Shown: positions 44,085 through 54,310 of the stretch, piece by piece
Layout of the letters: each line of letters starts with the position of its first letter
Position numbering within the stretch: position 1 is the stretch's first letter
NCBI GenBank assembly: GCA_029204225.1
Contig: CM055101.1
Coordinates: 37,317,648 to 37,381,647 of the forward strand
Source: Diphasiastrum complanatum
Taxonomy: Eukaryota; Streptophyta; Lycopodiopsida; Lycopodiales; Lycopodiaceae
Length of the DNA stretch: 64,000 nucleotides
Direction: 5' to 3'
Notes under the pieces: model-generated
Told to the model about the DNA's origin: nothing
Databases searched by the model: none
Seen by the model: the letters and a program-made list of their open reading frames with translations, nothing else
Position numbers and translations under genes: made by a program

Positions 44085-44360
44085 AAAGTTTGAAATGACT
44101 TTGGCGCTCTTTTTGATCCATCACACTCCATGTTTCTTGCCTGATATGCAAAATCAATGCTTCGCAGTTATGAGCAAAATAAGCAAAATATTTTTTCAAT
44201 AGATGTGTGTTGAAATCACAAATTTTTGAATTGCAAAAGTTTTAAATAACCTTACCGCTCAATTTGATTCAACACACTCCGTATTTTCAGAATTGCAAAA
44301 ATTTAGATTCACGTTGGCGCTCATTGTGATCCAAAATATTCAAAGTTTGTTGCCATGATT
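44085..44360. repeat. Three diverged copies of a GCGCTC...GATCCA...ACACTCC repeat
   Basis: Within the intron of copy 2. Copies begin near 44085, 44235 and 44305, each containing (T)TGGCGCTC or TTACCGCTC followed by TTGATYC and often CACACTCC, preceded by TTGCAAAA/TTTGAAA. Confidence 0.55.
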
Positions 44361-44570
44361 TTCAGATCGATAAGACTGTTTTTCATTGATGTGAACGCTT
44401 TGAGTAGATGGAAAGAAAATTTTGATGTGCAATACGATTTGCATTTACATGAGAAGTTATTTTAGTTAATGGTAGAAAATAGAATCTTGAAGTATGGACC
44501 CCATGCATTGCGGCTACCCAAATTCCAGTTAACTACATACGTTACTAGTGAGGTCAAGTCATCGGAGTTG

Positions 44571-44846
44571 TGCGGGCAGACCAAAAACTCGGTCGGAGTT
44601 TTAAAATCTGACAATTTTCTCTCTCTTACGTGGCATTTCTTAGACAGCCCTTTTGGGCCTTGGAACTCCTGTAATGACTCTCGCAGTTTTCTGGCCTTTA
44701 AGCTCCTTGTTCTCCCACATGGTAAAGATTTTATTTTGAAGCTCCAAGATCTTTCCAGTGCGGAAGGCTAGTTGGAACAATGGATCAAACCGTCTTAAAC
44801 CGTCTGACTTCTCTGACTCGTCAATAAAGACTCCAACTTCAAGCAA
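44571..44846 (-). pseudogene. Transposase exon between ParB-like and coiled-coil parts (copy 2)
   Basis: Continues the ParB-like frame past its stop: LLEVGVFIDESEKSDGLRRF, ILELQNKIFTMWENKEL, to a TAA; the end of the exon is better read in the +1 frame (GLSKKCH before donor GTAAGA), as in copy 1. Confidence 0.4.
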
Positions 44847-44897
44847 ACAGATTCTCTTGAGATTTATATCAAGCTTCCCATATTTAATTATATGGTC

Positions 44898-45242
44898 TTA
44901 GAATTCGTGATGGGAAAACCTTATTTTCTCAATAAATGACATTTTTGTTCGATAATCATTATCATTATTATGATCCCAAGCTAAAAGTTTTTCTTCTTCA
45001 ATCGTTAACCCTGCAAAAATCTTGCAATCAACAAAACCAAAAACCATGGAGGTAGGGTACATGTCCATCAATTGTCTACGAGCCTCTGCGGAATGCAACC
45101 CACCAATTACAAAGTAGTTATAATTCATTTCTTTTTCTTCCTTGAAGTCTTTCTTGGCTGGGCATTCTGTAGGATCCACTAAAATGATGAACGAAACTAC
45201 AATGGCATGAGCATTAAGTTTAGCAAGGTCTTCATCTTAAAT
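44898..45242 (-). pseudogene. ParB/sulfiredoxin-like domain at the transposase N-terminus (copy 2)
   Basis: The frame reads AKLNAHAIVVSFIILVDPTE, NYFVIGGLHSAEARRQLMDM, FVDCKIFAGLTIEEEKLLAW and DHNNDNDYRTKMSFIEKIRF, to a TGA or TAG near 44897. GG.HS.EARRQL matches the GxHRxxA nucleotide-binding/catalytic signature of ParB/sulfiredoxin-fold proteins, followed by the expected V.C.I..GLT.EE...A..HN pattern. No start codon is assigned because the frame enters from an upstream stop near 45243. In ParB-like nucleases the box binds CTP or metal and phosphate; whether this copy had activity is unknown. Confidence 0.6.
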
Positions 45243-45486
45243 TTCCATAAATGATAATTGGATCCATTCAGCTTGTCTCTGATAAGACCGACTTTACTTT
45301 GAGAATCCATCTAGAACTTTAGTGTAATGACGTTAAGAGAGATACCGTGCTACGCTACAATTGAAAATCAATTCTCTGATACCGAAATAATTTGATTCAA
45401 ATTGAAGGACAATTTGATATCATGAAAGATATCAAGTATAAGAGCTTGCGCTCTGATATAGTATTAGGCCTTGAAGAGGAATCAAC

Positions 45487-45498
45487 GCTCTAATACCA
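45487..45498 (-). promoter_or_regulatory. Primer-binding-site-like relic
   Basis: GCTCTAATACCA (minus TGGTATTAGAGC) abuts the gypsy LTR. Similar relics (CTCTGATACCG near 45376, GCTCTGATATA near 45449) lie nearby, suggesting remains of copia leader sequence. Confidence 0.35.
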
Positions 45499-46331
45499 TG
45501 TTGGAAAGAGGTATGTGTTGGGGGTATTCCCAACAAAGTGTAAATAAATAAAATCATCCAATAAAATGTGTTGCGAGGGCATGGCATCTTGTGCGCGTAA
45601 GCCCATGGCCCAATGAGCACGCAAATAAAGTTGTAAATAAAATAAACTTGACTTGGGCCTTGGAATTAAAATAAAAGTAGAGGCCCAAAGTCATTTTTAA
45701 ACTTAGAGATTACTTTTTAGAGTTGGGTCCAAATTGGGACTCACATGAATCTTGTGATTACCAATGTACTTTTTGTGGACCATTGGATCAAGTTGGGTCA
45801 AAGATGAATGGATAGGATCATTATGAATATTAGCCAATAGGATTGAGGCAAGGGCCTTCTCCATTTTATAAAAAGACACCATTTGTACACTATTTTGATG
45901 CTTAATGAGAAGGAGGAAACTCTACCAATTTTGGAAGAGAAGCATCCTCATTTGCAATTCAATGCTTGCTATTTCTCTTGTTGTTTTCAATTGCTTTCAA
46001 GTTCATGCTTTTTGGTTTCAATAGTTTATGTTTCTCCTTTAGCAAGTATAATGTGCATTTGAGCTAACCTCCATCGTCCCTCTATCTCTCTCTTCTATCT
46101 TCTTTTCCCTCCATCTTTTCTAATCATCCACTTGCTTTCACCTATAAACATGATGAATGTTAGTGTAGAGGAGTAGAGTTAAGGGAAAGTAGTGTTAGTG
46201 GTGAGTAGAGTTAAGGGAGAAAGTAGAAAACTAACTAAAAATAGCATCTACGCATAGTTAGATACCTATCCAGTGATCTAACCCTTGTTGACGGGCGGGA
46301 GGGCTATACTACGCAAGATCTTTGACCCTAC
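45499..46331 (+). repeat. 5' LTR of gypsy element 1 (about 833 bp)
   Basis: Starts TGTTGGAAAG and ends CCCTACA two bases before the primer-binding site. A TATA box TATAAAAAG is at 45867-45875. Confidence 0.75.
45867..45875 (+). promoter_or_regulatory. LTR TATA box
   Basis: TATAAAAAG in the gypsy 1 LTR, about 460 bases before the LTR end; the probable core promoter. Confidence 0.55.
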
Positions 46332-46333
46332 AA

Positions 46334-46350
46334 TGGCGCCGTTGCCGGGG
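46334..46350 (+). promoter_or_regulatory. Primer-binding site, Athila/Tat-like
   Basis: TGGCGCCGTTGCCGGGG, the sequence I know as the priming site of plant Athila/Tat gypsy elements (assigned to tRNA-Asp in those). Confidence 0.75.
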
Positions 46351-46689
46351 ATAGATTTCTACTAACTAGTTTAGCTGTATTTTAGCTATTTTCTTGCTTT
46401 TTAGAGTAGTTTTAGATAGATTTTTTTTAGAGTTAGTTTTCTGTATTTTTTTTGTGTTTGGACTATTCACAACTAGCTGAGGAGGTGTGAGAGGGTAGAC
46501 GAGGCCCTGAACAGCCTTGAAGGGCTTGAAACCCAAACCAAGCAGTCAAAAAACCCAAAAAACACACCAATCTGCATTTTGGAGGGGAAAAGAGCCTAAC
46601 ATCTCATCAGATTTTTATATCTCTAGAATCAGTGACAATTAACCCTTGCATGACTAGTAGCAGCTCTAGGGTACTGTCCCAGACTTGCA

Positions 46690-47450
46690 TAGAAGCCTGC
46701 GAGAGTTAGTTCCAAGCAGATTGTAAAAATCAGAGAAAAACCATAAAGAATTTAAAAAACCCTTGAAAAAATCCAAAAAAAATTCAAATCTTCATAAGAA
46801 CTCTCGTAGAGCCCTCTGAAGTTCCATCTCAGTGAGACCAGGACACAGAGAAACTTGCGAGAGTTAGTTTGATGTCTAAGTGTCTATGCGAGAGTTTTCA
46901 GTGAAAAAAAGGTGAAAAAGTACCAGTGAACCCTCGCAGACACCAAAATTTTCAGTTCCAATGGTCAAGAACTCTTGCAGAGGATTCTGAAGTTCCATCT
47001 CTGTGAGACAAGGACACAAAAGAGCTTGCAAGAGTTGGTCTGATTTCAATGAGCAGAAAATTGGATTTAAGTGCAAAAAAATCACTAAAAAGTGAAGATC
47101 CAGCAAATCCTTCTAGTAAGAACTCTCGCAGACCCTCTCAATCAATTCAAAATGTCAATTTACATCAGTGATGAAGCTTGCGATAGTTAGTGTGAAGATC
47201 TGGTGAAGATCAAGCCAGAAAAGTGGTTTTGAACCCTCGTAGATAGTGAAATTTTTACTTCTTGCGAGAGTTAACTCTCGCGGAGAATTCTATAGTGAGA
47301 TCTGACCCAGATCTAGCTACTGTGAGCCTTGCAAGAGTTACTTCCCAGAGATATGAAAGATATCAAGTTTTTTACCTACAAAAATAGCTAAAGAATCCTT
47401 GCACAGCCAACTCTTGCACAATAGAACCCTCGCAGACTAGATCAGTGGAA
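46690..47450 (+). repeat. Leader array of alternating CTCGCAGA and TGCGAGAGTT motifs
   Basis: About 15 occurrences of (ACTCT)CGCAGA-type or (T)TGCGAGAGTTAGT-type motifs, with C-to-T or G-to-A variants (CTTGCAGA, TTGCAAGAG). The cores CTCGCA and TGCGAG are reverse complements. The same motifs reappear at 52686-52885 in the 3' untranslated part. Confidence 0.7.
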
Positions 47451-47539
47451 AGATCTGCGTCAGATCCAGCTACTGTCAAAATCTCAGATCAATCAGTGCA
47501 AGGAGTAACTTAGTTATCAAAGAAAAACCACCGTAAAGG

Positions 47540-48625
47540 GCCTAGAATTTACTTTCGGCCGATCAGATTGACCAGATCCTTAGAGATCCAGACTGCATCC
47601 TACTATATAACAAGATCCAATCACTTTGGAACCCACCATCAGATGAATTTAAGATCAGGACGATCAATAGCACGAAGGATAGCAAATCAAGCACCACACC
47701 TTCCCAGATTAGCAGCTGTGCAACAAGAGGCAGAACCGGAACTAGCACCAATGGATTCAATGGGCCAACCCATACCCAATCGCTCCCTTGCAAGCAGTCC
47801 ATAGAGCACCATGGATGGAAATACCAAAATACGATGGATCATCAGATCCCATCCGATTCCTCCAGATCTACGAGCAAGCCTGTGAAATCTATGGTGAACA
47901 GACACTTGCGGAGAAGCTGATGTTGTTCCCCATGTCCTTATTGGCAGTGGCTCAGGATTGGTTTTTCAACCTGTCAGAGGAAGAAAAATCTACCTAGGAA
48001 GCGGTTAAAGCGGCTCTCATTACGCGCTTTAAACCAAAAAAGTTTTTGGAAGACTTGTTTCTCCTGCTGAGCAAAGTCAAAATGGGAAAATGAGAAAGGG
48101 TCAGGGACTATATTGAGCGGCTCAAACAGTTACGATCCGAGTGTGGTTCATAGCCGGACTACCACGAAGCATCAGAAGAGAACTGAAACGACGGGAGCAG
48201 TACACTACTCTGCAAGAAGCTATGGAAGATGCCATCAAGGAAGAGGATGAGGGATCTGACGACGAATATCCATCCACCCACACCCCTACTCCCTCGTTAG
48301 CATCATCATCATCAACCGCATCTACACTATCCACAAAACTGTTGTTGGAGCAAATGACAAAATTACACAAACAGCAGATGGAACAACTTACGGCGTAGTT
48401 TGACCAGAAACTGAAGGCCTTACAGGGAGCTGTAGTAGTAACGCCACATCAACCAAAACCAAACCAGCTATAGTATCCAAGACGGAAAAATTTATGGTGT
48501 TCAGTGTGCACGCAAAACCATACAGCCAACGAGTGTCCAGTCCTAAAGCAAAATCTGAGACTGATACATAGATTCTGCCATTTGTGCAATGCAACATCAC
48601 ACGATACGACATTTTGCCCATTCAA
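47540..48625 (+). pseudogene. Gypsy Gag, frameshifted
   Basis: Blocks: NLRSGRSIARRIANQAPHLP, then after a frameshift MEIPKYDGSSDPIRFLQIYE, AEKLMLFPMSLLAVAQDWFF (the retrotransposon gag fold), TRFKPKKFLEDLF, WFIAGLPRSIRRELKRREQY, and two zinc knuckles, CSVCTQNHTANEC (48500-48540) and CHLCNATSHDTTFC (48575-48615). The AQDWF..L...W segment has a stop where Trp is expected (TAG at 47995). At least three frame changes. Confidence 0.8.
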
Positions 48626-48827
48626 CCCCCGGATTGTTCAACAGAAGAGAAGTCCTTATCAGACTTCAAGGGGCACCTAACGTGGCACCAAGGTACGACA
48701 CACCAAATCAACCACAGCATATGGCCTTACCTGATCCACCAGGGCCAACGAATCAACAAGTGGCCTATGTAAACCTGACAGCAGCGGAACCAGAGATGCA
48801 AATGCCACCTCAACCTGAGCAGCAGCA

Positions 48828-49913
48828 ATGGTACGGACCGTAAAGATAGCGGACATGCAGTTTGTGATTACTTTTGTAGTCATGGATATATCTGAATCTC
48901 CATCTGCATACCGTGTTTTACTAGGAAGACCATGGTTGAGGACTGCACAAGTAGTACACAACTGGGGTACGCAGAAACTCACCTTTGAGAGTAGAGAGCA
49001 GGCTGTAAAGGTTGATCCAACCACATGGGCGGTGAAACCTATTGCACCCAAAGCTAATGACGGATCATCCACGACAAATCACACGATTGATCGCCCAAGG
49101 GCAGCCAAGGGGAGTCACTATCATTCAAAGACGAATGTCGTGATATGGACGGATGCATTAGCAACTATTGATTGCCAGACATGTCAATATGAATCAGATC
49201 CAGAACCTAGTACATCTTCACCCAAGTGTTACACTATGGAAACACCCATCACATTTGGGGTGAATATGATAAACGTAGCATGGCTGTCAGCGGAACCTAT
49301 TAAGAACCCAGTGGACGATAATTTGATCCCTTGGCAACATGATCTAACTTAAGGGATTGAGCTGACTGATGAACATGTCCTACACCGCATGGACCCAGAT
49401 CATTACAAAATCAGGAAAGTACCAGCTCAACCACCGCAAAAGTTTGCTATGGCAAAGGTCTTAAGGATCGATCCACCCAAGGCACCTGCGAATAAGAAGA
49501 ATCAGTTGAAGCAGTGCTACAACCAGGTAATCTGTTGGAGTGATCTATCCGATGAGGCGATAGCTACAGTGGATGTGGATATTCGCAACCATGAGGCGAA
49601 TGTCATGGCAGTTCCGATGAAGGACAACAAGGACGAATCCACCAAGATGACAAAAAAGAGCAAAAAGAAAGTATTGGAGTCCTTGAAGTCAATCAAGTTG
49701 GACTCAGATACAGCATCATCTTTTACACAGGTGACAAAAAATCAAAAAATGACCAGTCGGGCTAAGATCAATATGTTGAAAGAGGAATCTCGACGAGCAC
49801 CAGTTCACGAGATGCCTGAGACTTTCAAGAACTATACCTTGGATGACGTGGTAATCATGATGTCGCAAGCCCAGAGAGAACCCGATCAAAGTCAGGCACC
49901 AATGGAACAAATC
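48828..49913 (+). pseudogene. Gypsy protease-flanking and pre-RT region
   Basis: Contains the retropepsin C-terminal part (VFVVMDISESPSAYRVLLGR, then PWLRTAQVVHNW) without the DTGA/DSGS active-site loop, followed by a long acidic linker (49389 onward) rich in Lys/Ser/Asp without recognised domain. The LLGRPWLR motif is typical of plant gypsy elements. Confidence 0.7.
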
Positions 49914-49949
49914 TTCGAGGGACTTATGCATTACGAAAAGTGTCCTCTA

Positions 49950-51010
49950 CAGGGTAGCTGGCGCCGAAGCCTACAATTTGTTGGACGGCTTCAGCGGCTA
50001 CAATCAGGTGAAGATAGTCCCCCAGGACCAACACAAAACAACATTCACAATGGAATGGAGAACCTATGCCTATAAAGTGATGCCATTTGGACTTTGCAAT
50101 GCCCCAAGCACTTTCTAGCGAGTCATGCAGATGGCATTCAAAGATTATCTGCAAAAATTTCTGGAAATTTTCTTGGACGATCTGTGCGTGCATAAACACT
50201 TATCCAACTTGGAGAAGGTGTTACAAAAATGCCATGAATACCATATCTCCCTGAATCCAAAAAAATGTCAATTCTGGATGACACATGGCTTAATTCTCGG
50301 CCATATAGTGTCAAGACACGGGATCGCCACAGATCTATCTAAGATCAGGATCATTGTTGATCTACCACCACCAGGGACGATCCGCGAGGTCTACATTTTC
50401 ATAGGTCATGCTAACTATTATAGGATCTTCATTCTTGATTTTGCGGAGTTAGCCCGACCAATTTACAAACTCACAACGGATCCACATTGGAACGAGGAAG
50501 CCCTAAAGGCTTTTCAGAAACTTAAGGATGCATTGGTTTCAGCACCAATATTATGCCCACCCAATTGGTCCATTGAGTTCCACGTGCATACGGACACATC
50601 GAAGTATGCAGTTGGAGCAGTCTTAACCCAGCCAGGTGAACACAAAAAAGATTTTCCAATCTGATTTGCAAGTCGACAGCTTAGTGATACCGAAATGAAT
50701 TATACAACCACAGAGCGGGAAGCACTAGCAATGATCTATGCGGTTAAGAAATTTTGACACTACTTGATGGCCACACATTTTGCTTTTTATACGGACCATC
50801 AACCCTTGCTCTATCTCGTTAATAAAACTTGCAACACTGGAAGCATCACCAGATGTCTACTTCTGCTATTGGAGTCTGATTTTCGGATAGTAGTTCGCAA
50901 GGGAAAACAAAATTACATGGCAGATCACGTGTCACGAATCAAAGGGGAGGAGATTGCAACCCAATCCAACGATGAGCTGGCAGATGTTGCCTTGTTTTAC
51001 ATGGACACAG
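49950..51010 (+). pseudogene. Gypsy reverse transcriptase (N-truncated) and RNase H
   Basis: RT enters at YNLLDGFSGYNQVKI and continues with FTMEWRTYAYKVMPFGLCNA, FLEIFLDDLCV (catalytic FLDD), CQFWMTHGLILGHIVS and GHANYYRIFI. RNase H: FHVHTDTSKYAVGAVLTQ, then past stops MNYTTTEREALAMIYAVKKF, HYLMATHFAFYTDHQPLLYL and ADHVSRI. The first third of RT is deleted and stops follow APSTF and in FPI.FASRQL. The RNase H Asp in HTDTS is intact. Confidence 0.88.
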
Positions 51011-51019
51011 TACCAGAAT

Positions 51020-52265
51020 GGGCTGCTGACATTGTTGAATATCTAATGCGGGGCCAACCAGACAAATCTCTACCAAAGGCGGAACAGCGGAAATTGATCT
51101 TAAAGACTAGACCTTATCAGCTGATTGCCGACCAGTTGTATCAAAGAGGTCCAGATGGAATTCTTCTGCGGTGTATTCTTTCTCATGAGGCCACCCAGAT
51201 CATTTCGCTTTCACATGAAGGCATGGGTGGGGGCCATTTTGCATTTGACATTATAGTTCGCAAGATCCTGCAACCAGGATGTTGGTGGCCAACAATTCAT
51301 AAGGATACGGAGGAATACTTGAAAAAGTGCGATGTGTGCCAAAGGGCAAGGAGACCAACGAGCTTGAACTATGTTCTATTGCACCCAGTCTTAGCCCAAG
51401 CACCATTCAAAAAATGGGGATTGGATTATATCGGTCCCATTCACCCTACAACAAGGAGTTCCCAGGCTCGATACATAATCGTAGCCACAGACTACCTCAC
51501 CAAATGGGTCAAAGCCAAGGCAGAAAGAGTAGCTGATGCTAGGACCACTGCGAAGTTCCTTTATGATAATATCATTATACGCTTCGGATGCCCGGTGGAG
51601 CTAGTCAGCGACTGCGGAAGCCATTTCATCAACAAGACCATCAAGGTTCTGTTGGAGGAATTCTTCGTGATCCACAGAACCAGTACGCCTTATTATCCTC
51701 GTGGTAATGGGAAGCAGAATCATCCAATAAGATCATGTGTAGTGTGCTCACGAAAATAGTTGAAACTAGCAGATCGGATTGGGAACATAAGTTGCGTGCT
51801 GCACTGTGGGCATTCAGGACAACATATAAAGGAAGCACTGATCAAACGCCCTTCCAATTGGTATATGGTCAGGATGATGTAATGTCAGTAGAATTTTTAG
51901 TTCCTTCATTAAGGATTGCCACTCCGCAATATCTTAATGAGTTCAAATCTCTACAACTACGTCATGAAGCTCTACATAAACTCTGTGAAACACGCTTACT
52001 AGTTGTGCACGCACTGGCAGTTGAAAAGGAAAGACGCAAGGCATGGCATGATCGCATGTTACAAAAGAAGGATCTTCACTTTGGAGATTTGGTCCTGATG
52101 TATAAAACCAAGGCGATCAAGGAAAAGTTAAAATTCACAGGTGAAGGTCCGTATAGGATCAAGGAAACTCTTAATCATGGAGCCGTGAATCTGGAAAAGC
52201 TAGATGGGACACCATTCGATACACCCATCAACGGTAGCCGGTTGCACAATTACTGGCCACCGTAG
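51020..52265 (+). pseudogene. Gypsy integrase, frameshifted at the catalytic Glu
   Basis: HHCC region (SHEGMGGGHFAFD, CDVCQRARRP), core with GLDYIGPIHP (first Asp), LVSDCGSHFINKTI (second Asp) and TPYYPRGNGKQN. There a one-base change shifts the frame, so the Glu and SNKIM follow in another frame (51735-52265: ALWAFRTTYKGSTDQTPFQL, then GPYRIKETLNHGAVNLEKLD and SRLHNYWPP). No chromodomain is seen. The break at the catalytic Glu would inactivate it. Confidence 0.88.
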
Positions 52266-52689
52266 TAAGATAGATCCAAATTGGCGATGGCACGTTATGA
52301 AAGCTATTCTACTAAACCATCACCGCTAACAAGGTCAAGCCAAATCAAGCTAGATCCATCCAGATTCAGCCAGATCTGGCAAAATCGAAAAAATCCATCA
52401 GAATCCAAGAACGATCCAGATCCATATAGGATCAAGAAGGAAGCAGATCATCAGACTGACTGATGGATCTACTACCAAGTATCCATCAGAACTTCCAGAG
52501 AACCACCAACAGTCAGATCAAGCATGGATGAAGCTGATTACTAGTTTACAAAAGTTAAAAATCAGAACATCTCGGGATCTCATCTAAAAACAATCTGAAA
52601 GAGCATGATTTTTTGAGATCCCCTGGGAGATAGCTCTTGAAAGTTGGACAGTCACCAGATCTAACCCAGATGCATCCATGAAAATCTCT

Positions 52690-52812
52690 GCAAGAGTTCC
52701 TGATGGAGGAATCATCATTTTTTAGTGTATGCGAGAGTTCCTGATGGAGGAATCATCATTTTTTAGTGTATGCGAGAGTTCCTGATGGAGGAATCATCAT
52801 TTTTTAGTGTAT
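52690..52812 (+). repeat. 41-bp unit repeated three times
   Basis: Units 52690-52730, 52731-52771 and 52772-52812 each run from GCGAGAGTTCC (GCAAG in the first) to TTTTTAGTGTAT; a fourth starts at 52813 and diverges. They lie in the 3' untranslated part of gypsy 1. Confidence 0.95.
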
Positions 52813-52888
52813 GCAAGAGTTCCCAGAAGCTGAATTTTCAGAACCCTCGCAGAGCCTCAAGGTCATCTTACCAACCCTTGCAAGGTGC

Positions 52889-53425
52889 CTAATGACCGAG
52901 ATAAAACAACTCTTGCTTAAAAAATTCACACTTGGACTCTTCAGCGTAGAGTAACTCCCGACGGAGTTTCATCAAGACGATCTTTAAGTGTTCTACGTGT
53001 TTCACCAAGGATTTATTATAAACAAGAATATCGCCTAAGAATACAACCACAAATTTCCCCAAATATGGACGAAATAAATCATTTATCATTTGTTGGAACG
53101 TTGCTGGAGCATTCACTAATCCAAATGGCAACACTATAAATTCATAATGACCAAATCTAGAACGAAATCCTGTCTTTTGGACATCTTCTGACTTAATTCT
53201 TATTTGATGGTACCCGGTCTTGAGATCTATCTTGGTGAAATATCGTGCTCCACCCAAGCGATCTACAAGGTCATCCATCCTGGGTGATGGATATTTATTC
53301 TTTGTAGTCACTTTATTAAGGCCCTTGTAATCCATACACATCCAAAAACCTCCGTCTTTCTTTGCTTTAAGAAAAATAGAAGCGCCCCATGGTGATTTAC
53401 TAGGTTGTATATGTCCCATCCTCAT
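52889..53425 (-). pseudogene. Gypsy RT with altered catalytic box
   Basis: RT blocks: PSKSPWGASIFLKAKKDGGF, MCMDYKGLNKVTTKNKYPSP, RYFTKIDLKTGYHQIRIKSE, GHYEFIVLPFGLVNAPATFQ, VVVFLGDILVYNKSLVKHVE, then FFKQELFYLGH at the truncation. The catalytic box normally xxDD is FLGD: the first Asp of the pair is Gly. A stop (53464) separates it from the upstream protease frame. Confidence 0.88.
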
Positions 53426-53464
53426 ATAGTTTTCTACTTGATTTGAAATCTCTGTCTCCTCTTT

Positions 53465-54310
53465 CTAAGAGAACCTATAAGGTTGTCTAGAGACAGGTTG
53501 ACTTCCTAGAATTATCTCAATCATGTGGTCTACTAACCTAGACGGTGGTAATCCATAAGGTAATTCAGTTGGAAAAACATCCCTAAATTCATTTATGATC
53601 TGTTCTTTCACTGCTTGTTCATGATCTAAATTTACTGAGTTAAGAATTGCTGAGAATTCACAACCATTTAGATTCATTTCAGGAACATCCACAACTAGAA
53701 TAACATAAATTGAAAAAACTTCATACTCAGAATAATCCAATACTTCCATTTCATTAACTATAGAAATATGATCCAACAGACGTACAAAATTACTGCCAAA
53801 TAATGTAACTATCTTATCACCCTCCTTGAAAGTGAGAACATGTTTCTCAAAATGAATTAACAGAGAAGGCGAGTTACTAAATAGCCATTAGTAACCTAAG
53901 ATTAAATCAGTATGAGCTAGGTCTAAAACATGAAAATTAACTAATTTTGTGTGTCCTTGCATCAAAACTGGGAGCTTTGGGACTTTTACGTTCCAAGTCT
54001 CCAACTCTGCTCCTGAAGCTAGATAAACTTTATATCTATCATTGCTGACATCAGTTTTCAAGCTGAGTTTCTGCATAAGACGAGAATTAATGAAATTATG
54101 AGTTGAACCACTATCCAATAAAATACTCGCTTCTTGATCTTTAACTGTGCCAATTAAATGGAAAAGTTTATTAGGCAAGAAAGAAGTAGTACTAAAAGAA
54201 CAGTCACACTCACAATCAGTCCGGTTTATTTTCAAAGTCTTACCATTGCCTCCTGGGATTTCAATCATGTGAGCAGACATTTTCTTCTTTTCTGGACAAA
54301 ATTTCATCAT
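53465..54310 (-). pseudogene. Gypsy protease and linker
   Basis: Retropepsin active site EASILLDSGSTHNFINSRLM, then LASGAELETWNVKVPKLPVL, HVLDLAHTDLILGY and a stop; the linker continues as LDHISIVNEMEVLDYSEYEV to ELPYGLPPSRLVDHMIEI, followed by another stop before RT. The D-S-G-S motif is intact. Confidence 0.8.

Larger units (their letters stand above)
40530..45260. mobile_element. Unfamiliar intron-containing DNA transposon, copy 2
   Basis: Contains on the plus strand a decayed second gene (40540-41246) and on the minus strand a multi-exon transposase (45242-41355) with its exons still in order: ParB-like domain, coiled-coil exon, core exons and last exon. Compared with copy 1, the transposase is far more complete, while the second gene is damaged and the histone part is absent. 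Outer ends were not found. Confidence 0.6.
45499..52880 (+). mobile_element. Gypsy element 1 (Athila/Tat-like priming site), 3'-truncated
   Basis: 5' LTR 45499-46331, primer-binding site at 46334, a long leader to about 47540, then gag, a spacer region, truncated RT, RNase H and integrase to 52265 and about 600 bases of 3' untranslated sequence. The 3' LTR is missing: at about 52880 the sequence becomes minus-strand RT of gypsy 2. Multiple frameshifts and deletions make it non-autonomous. Confidence 0.85.

Noticed and set aside
52690-52812. CRISPR-like array
   Set aside because: Units are contiguous with no spacers, in a plant retrotransposon untranslated region.
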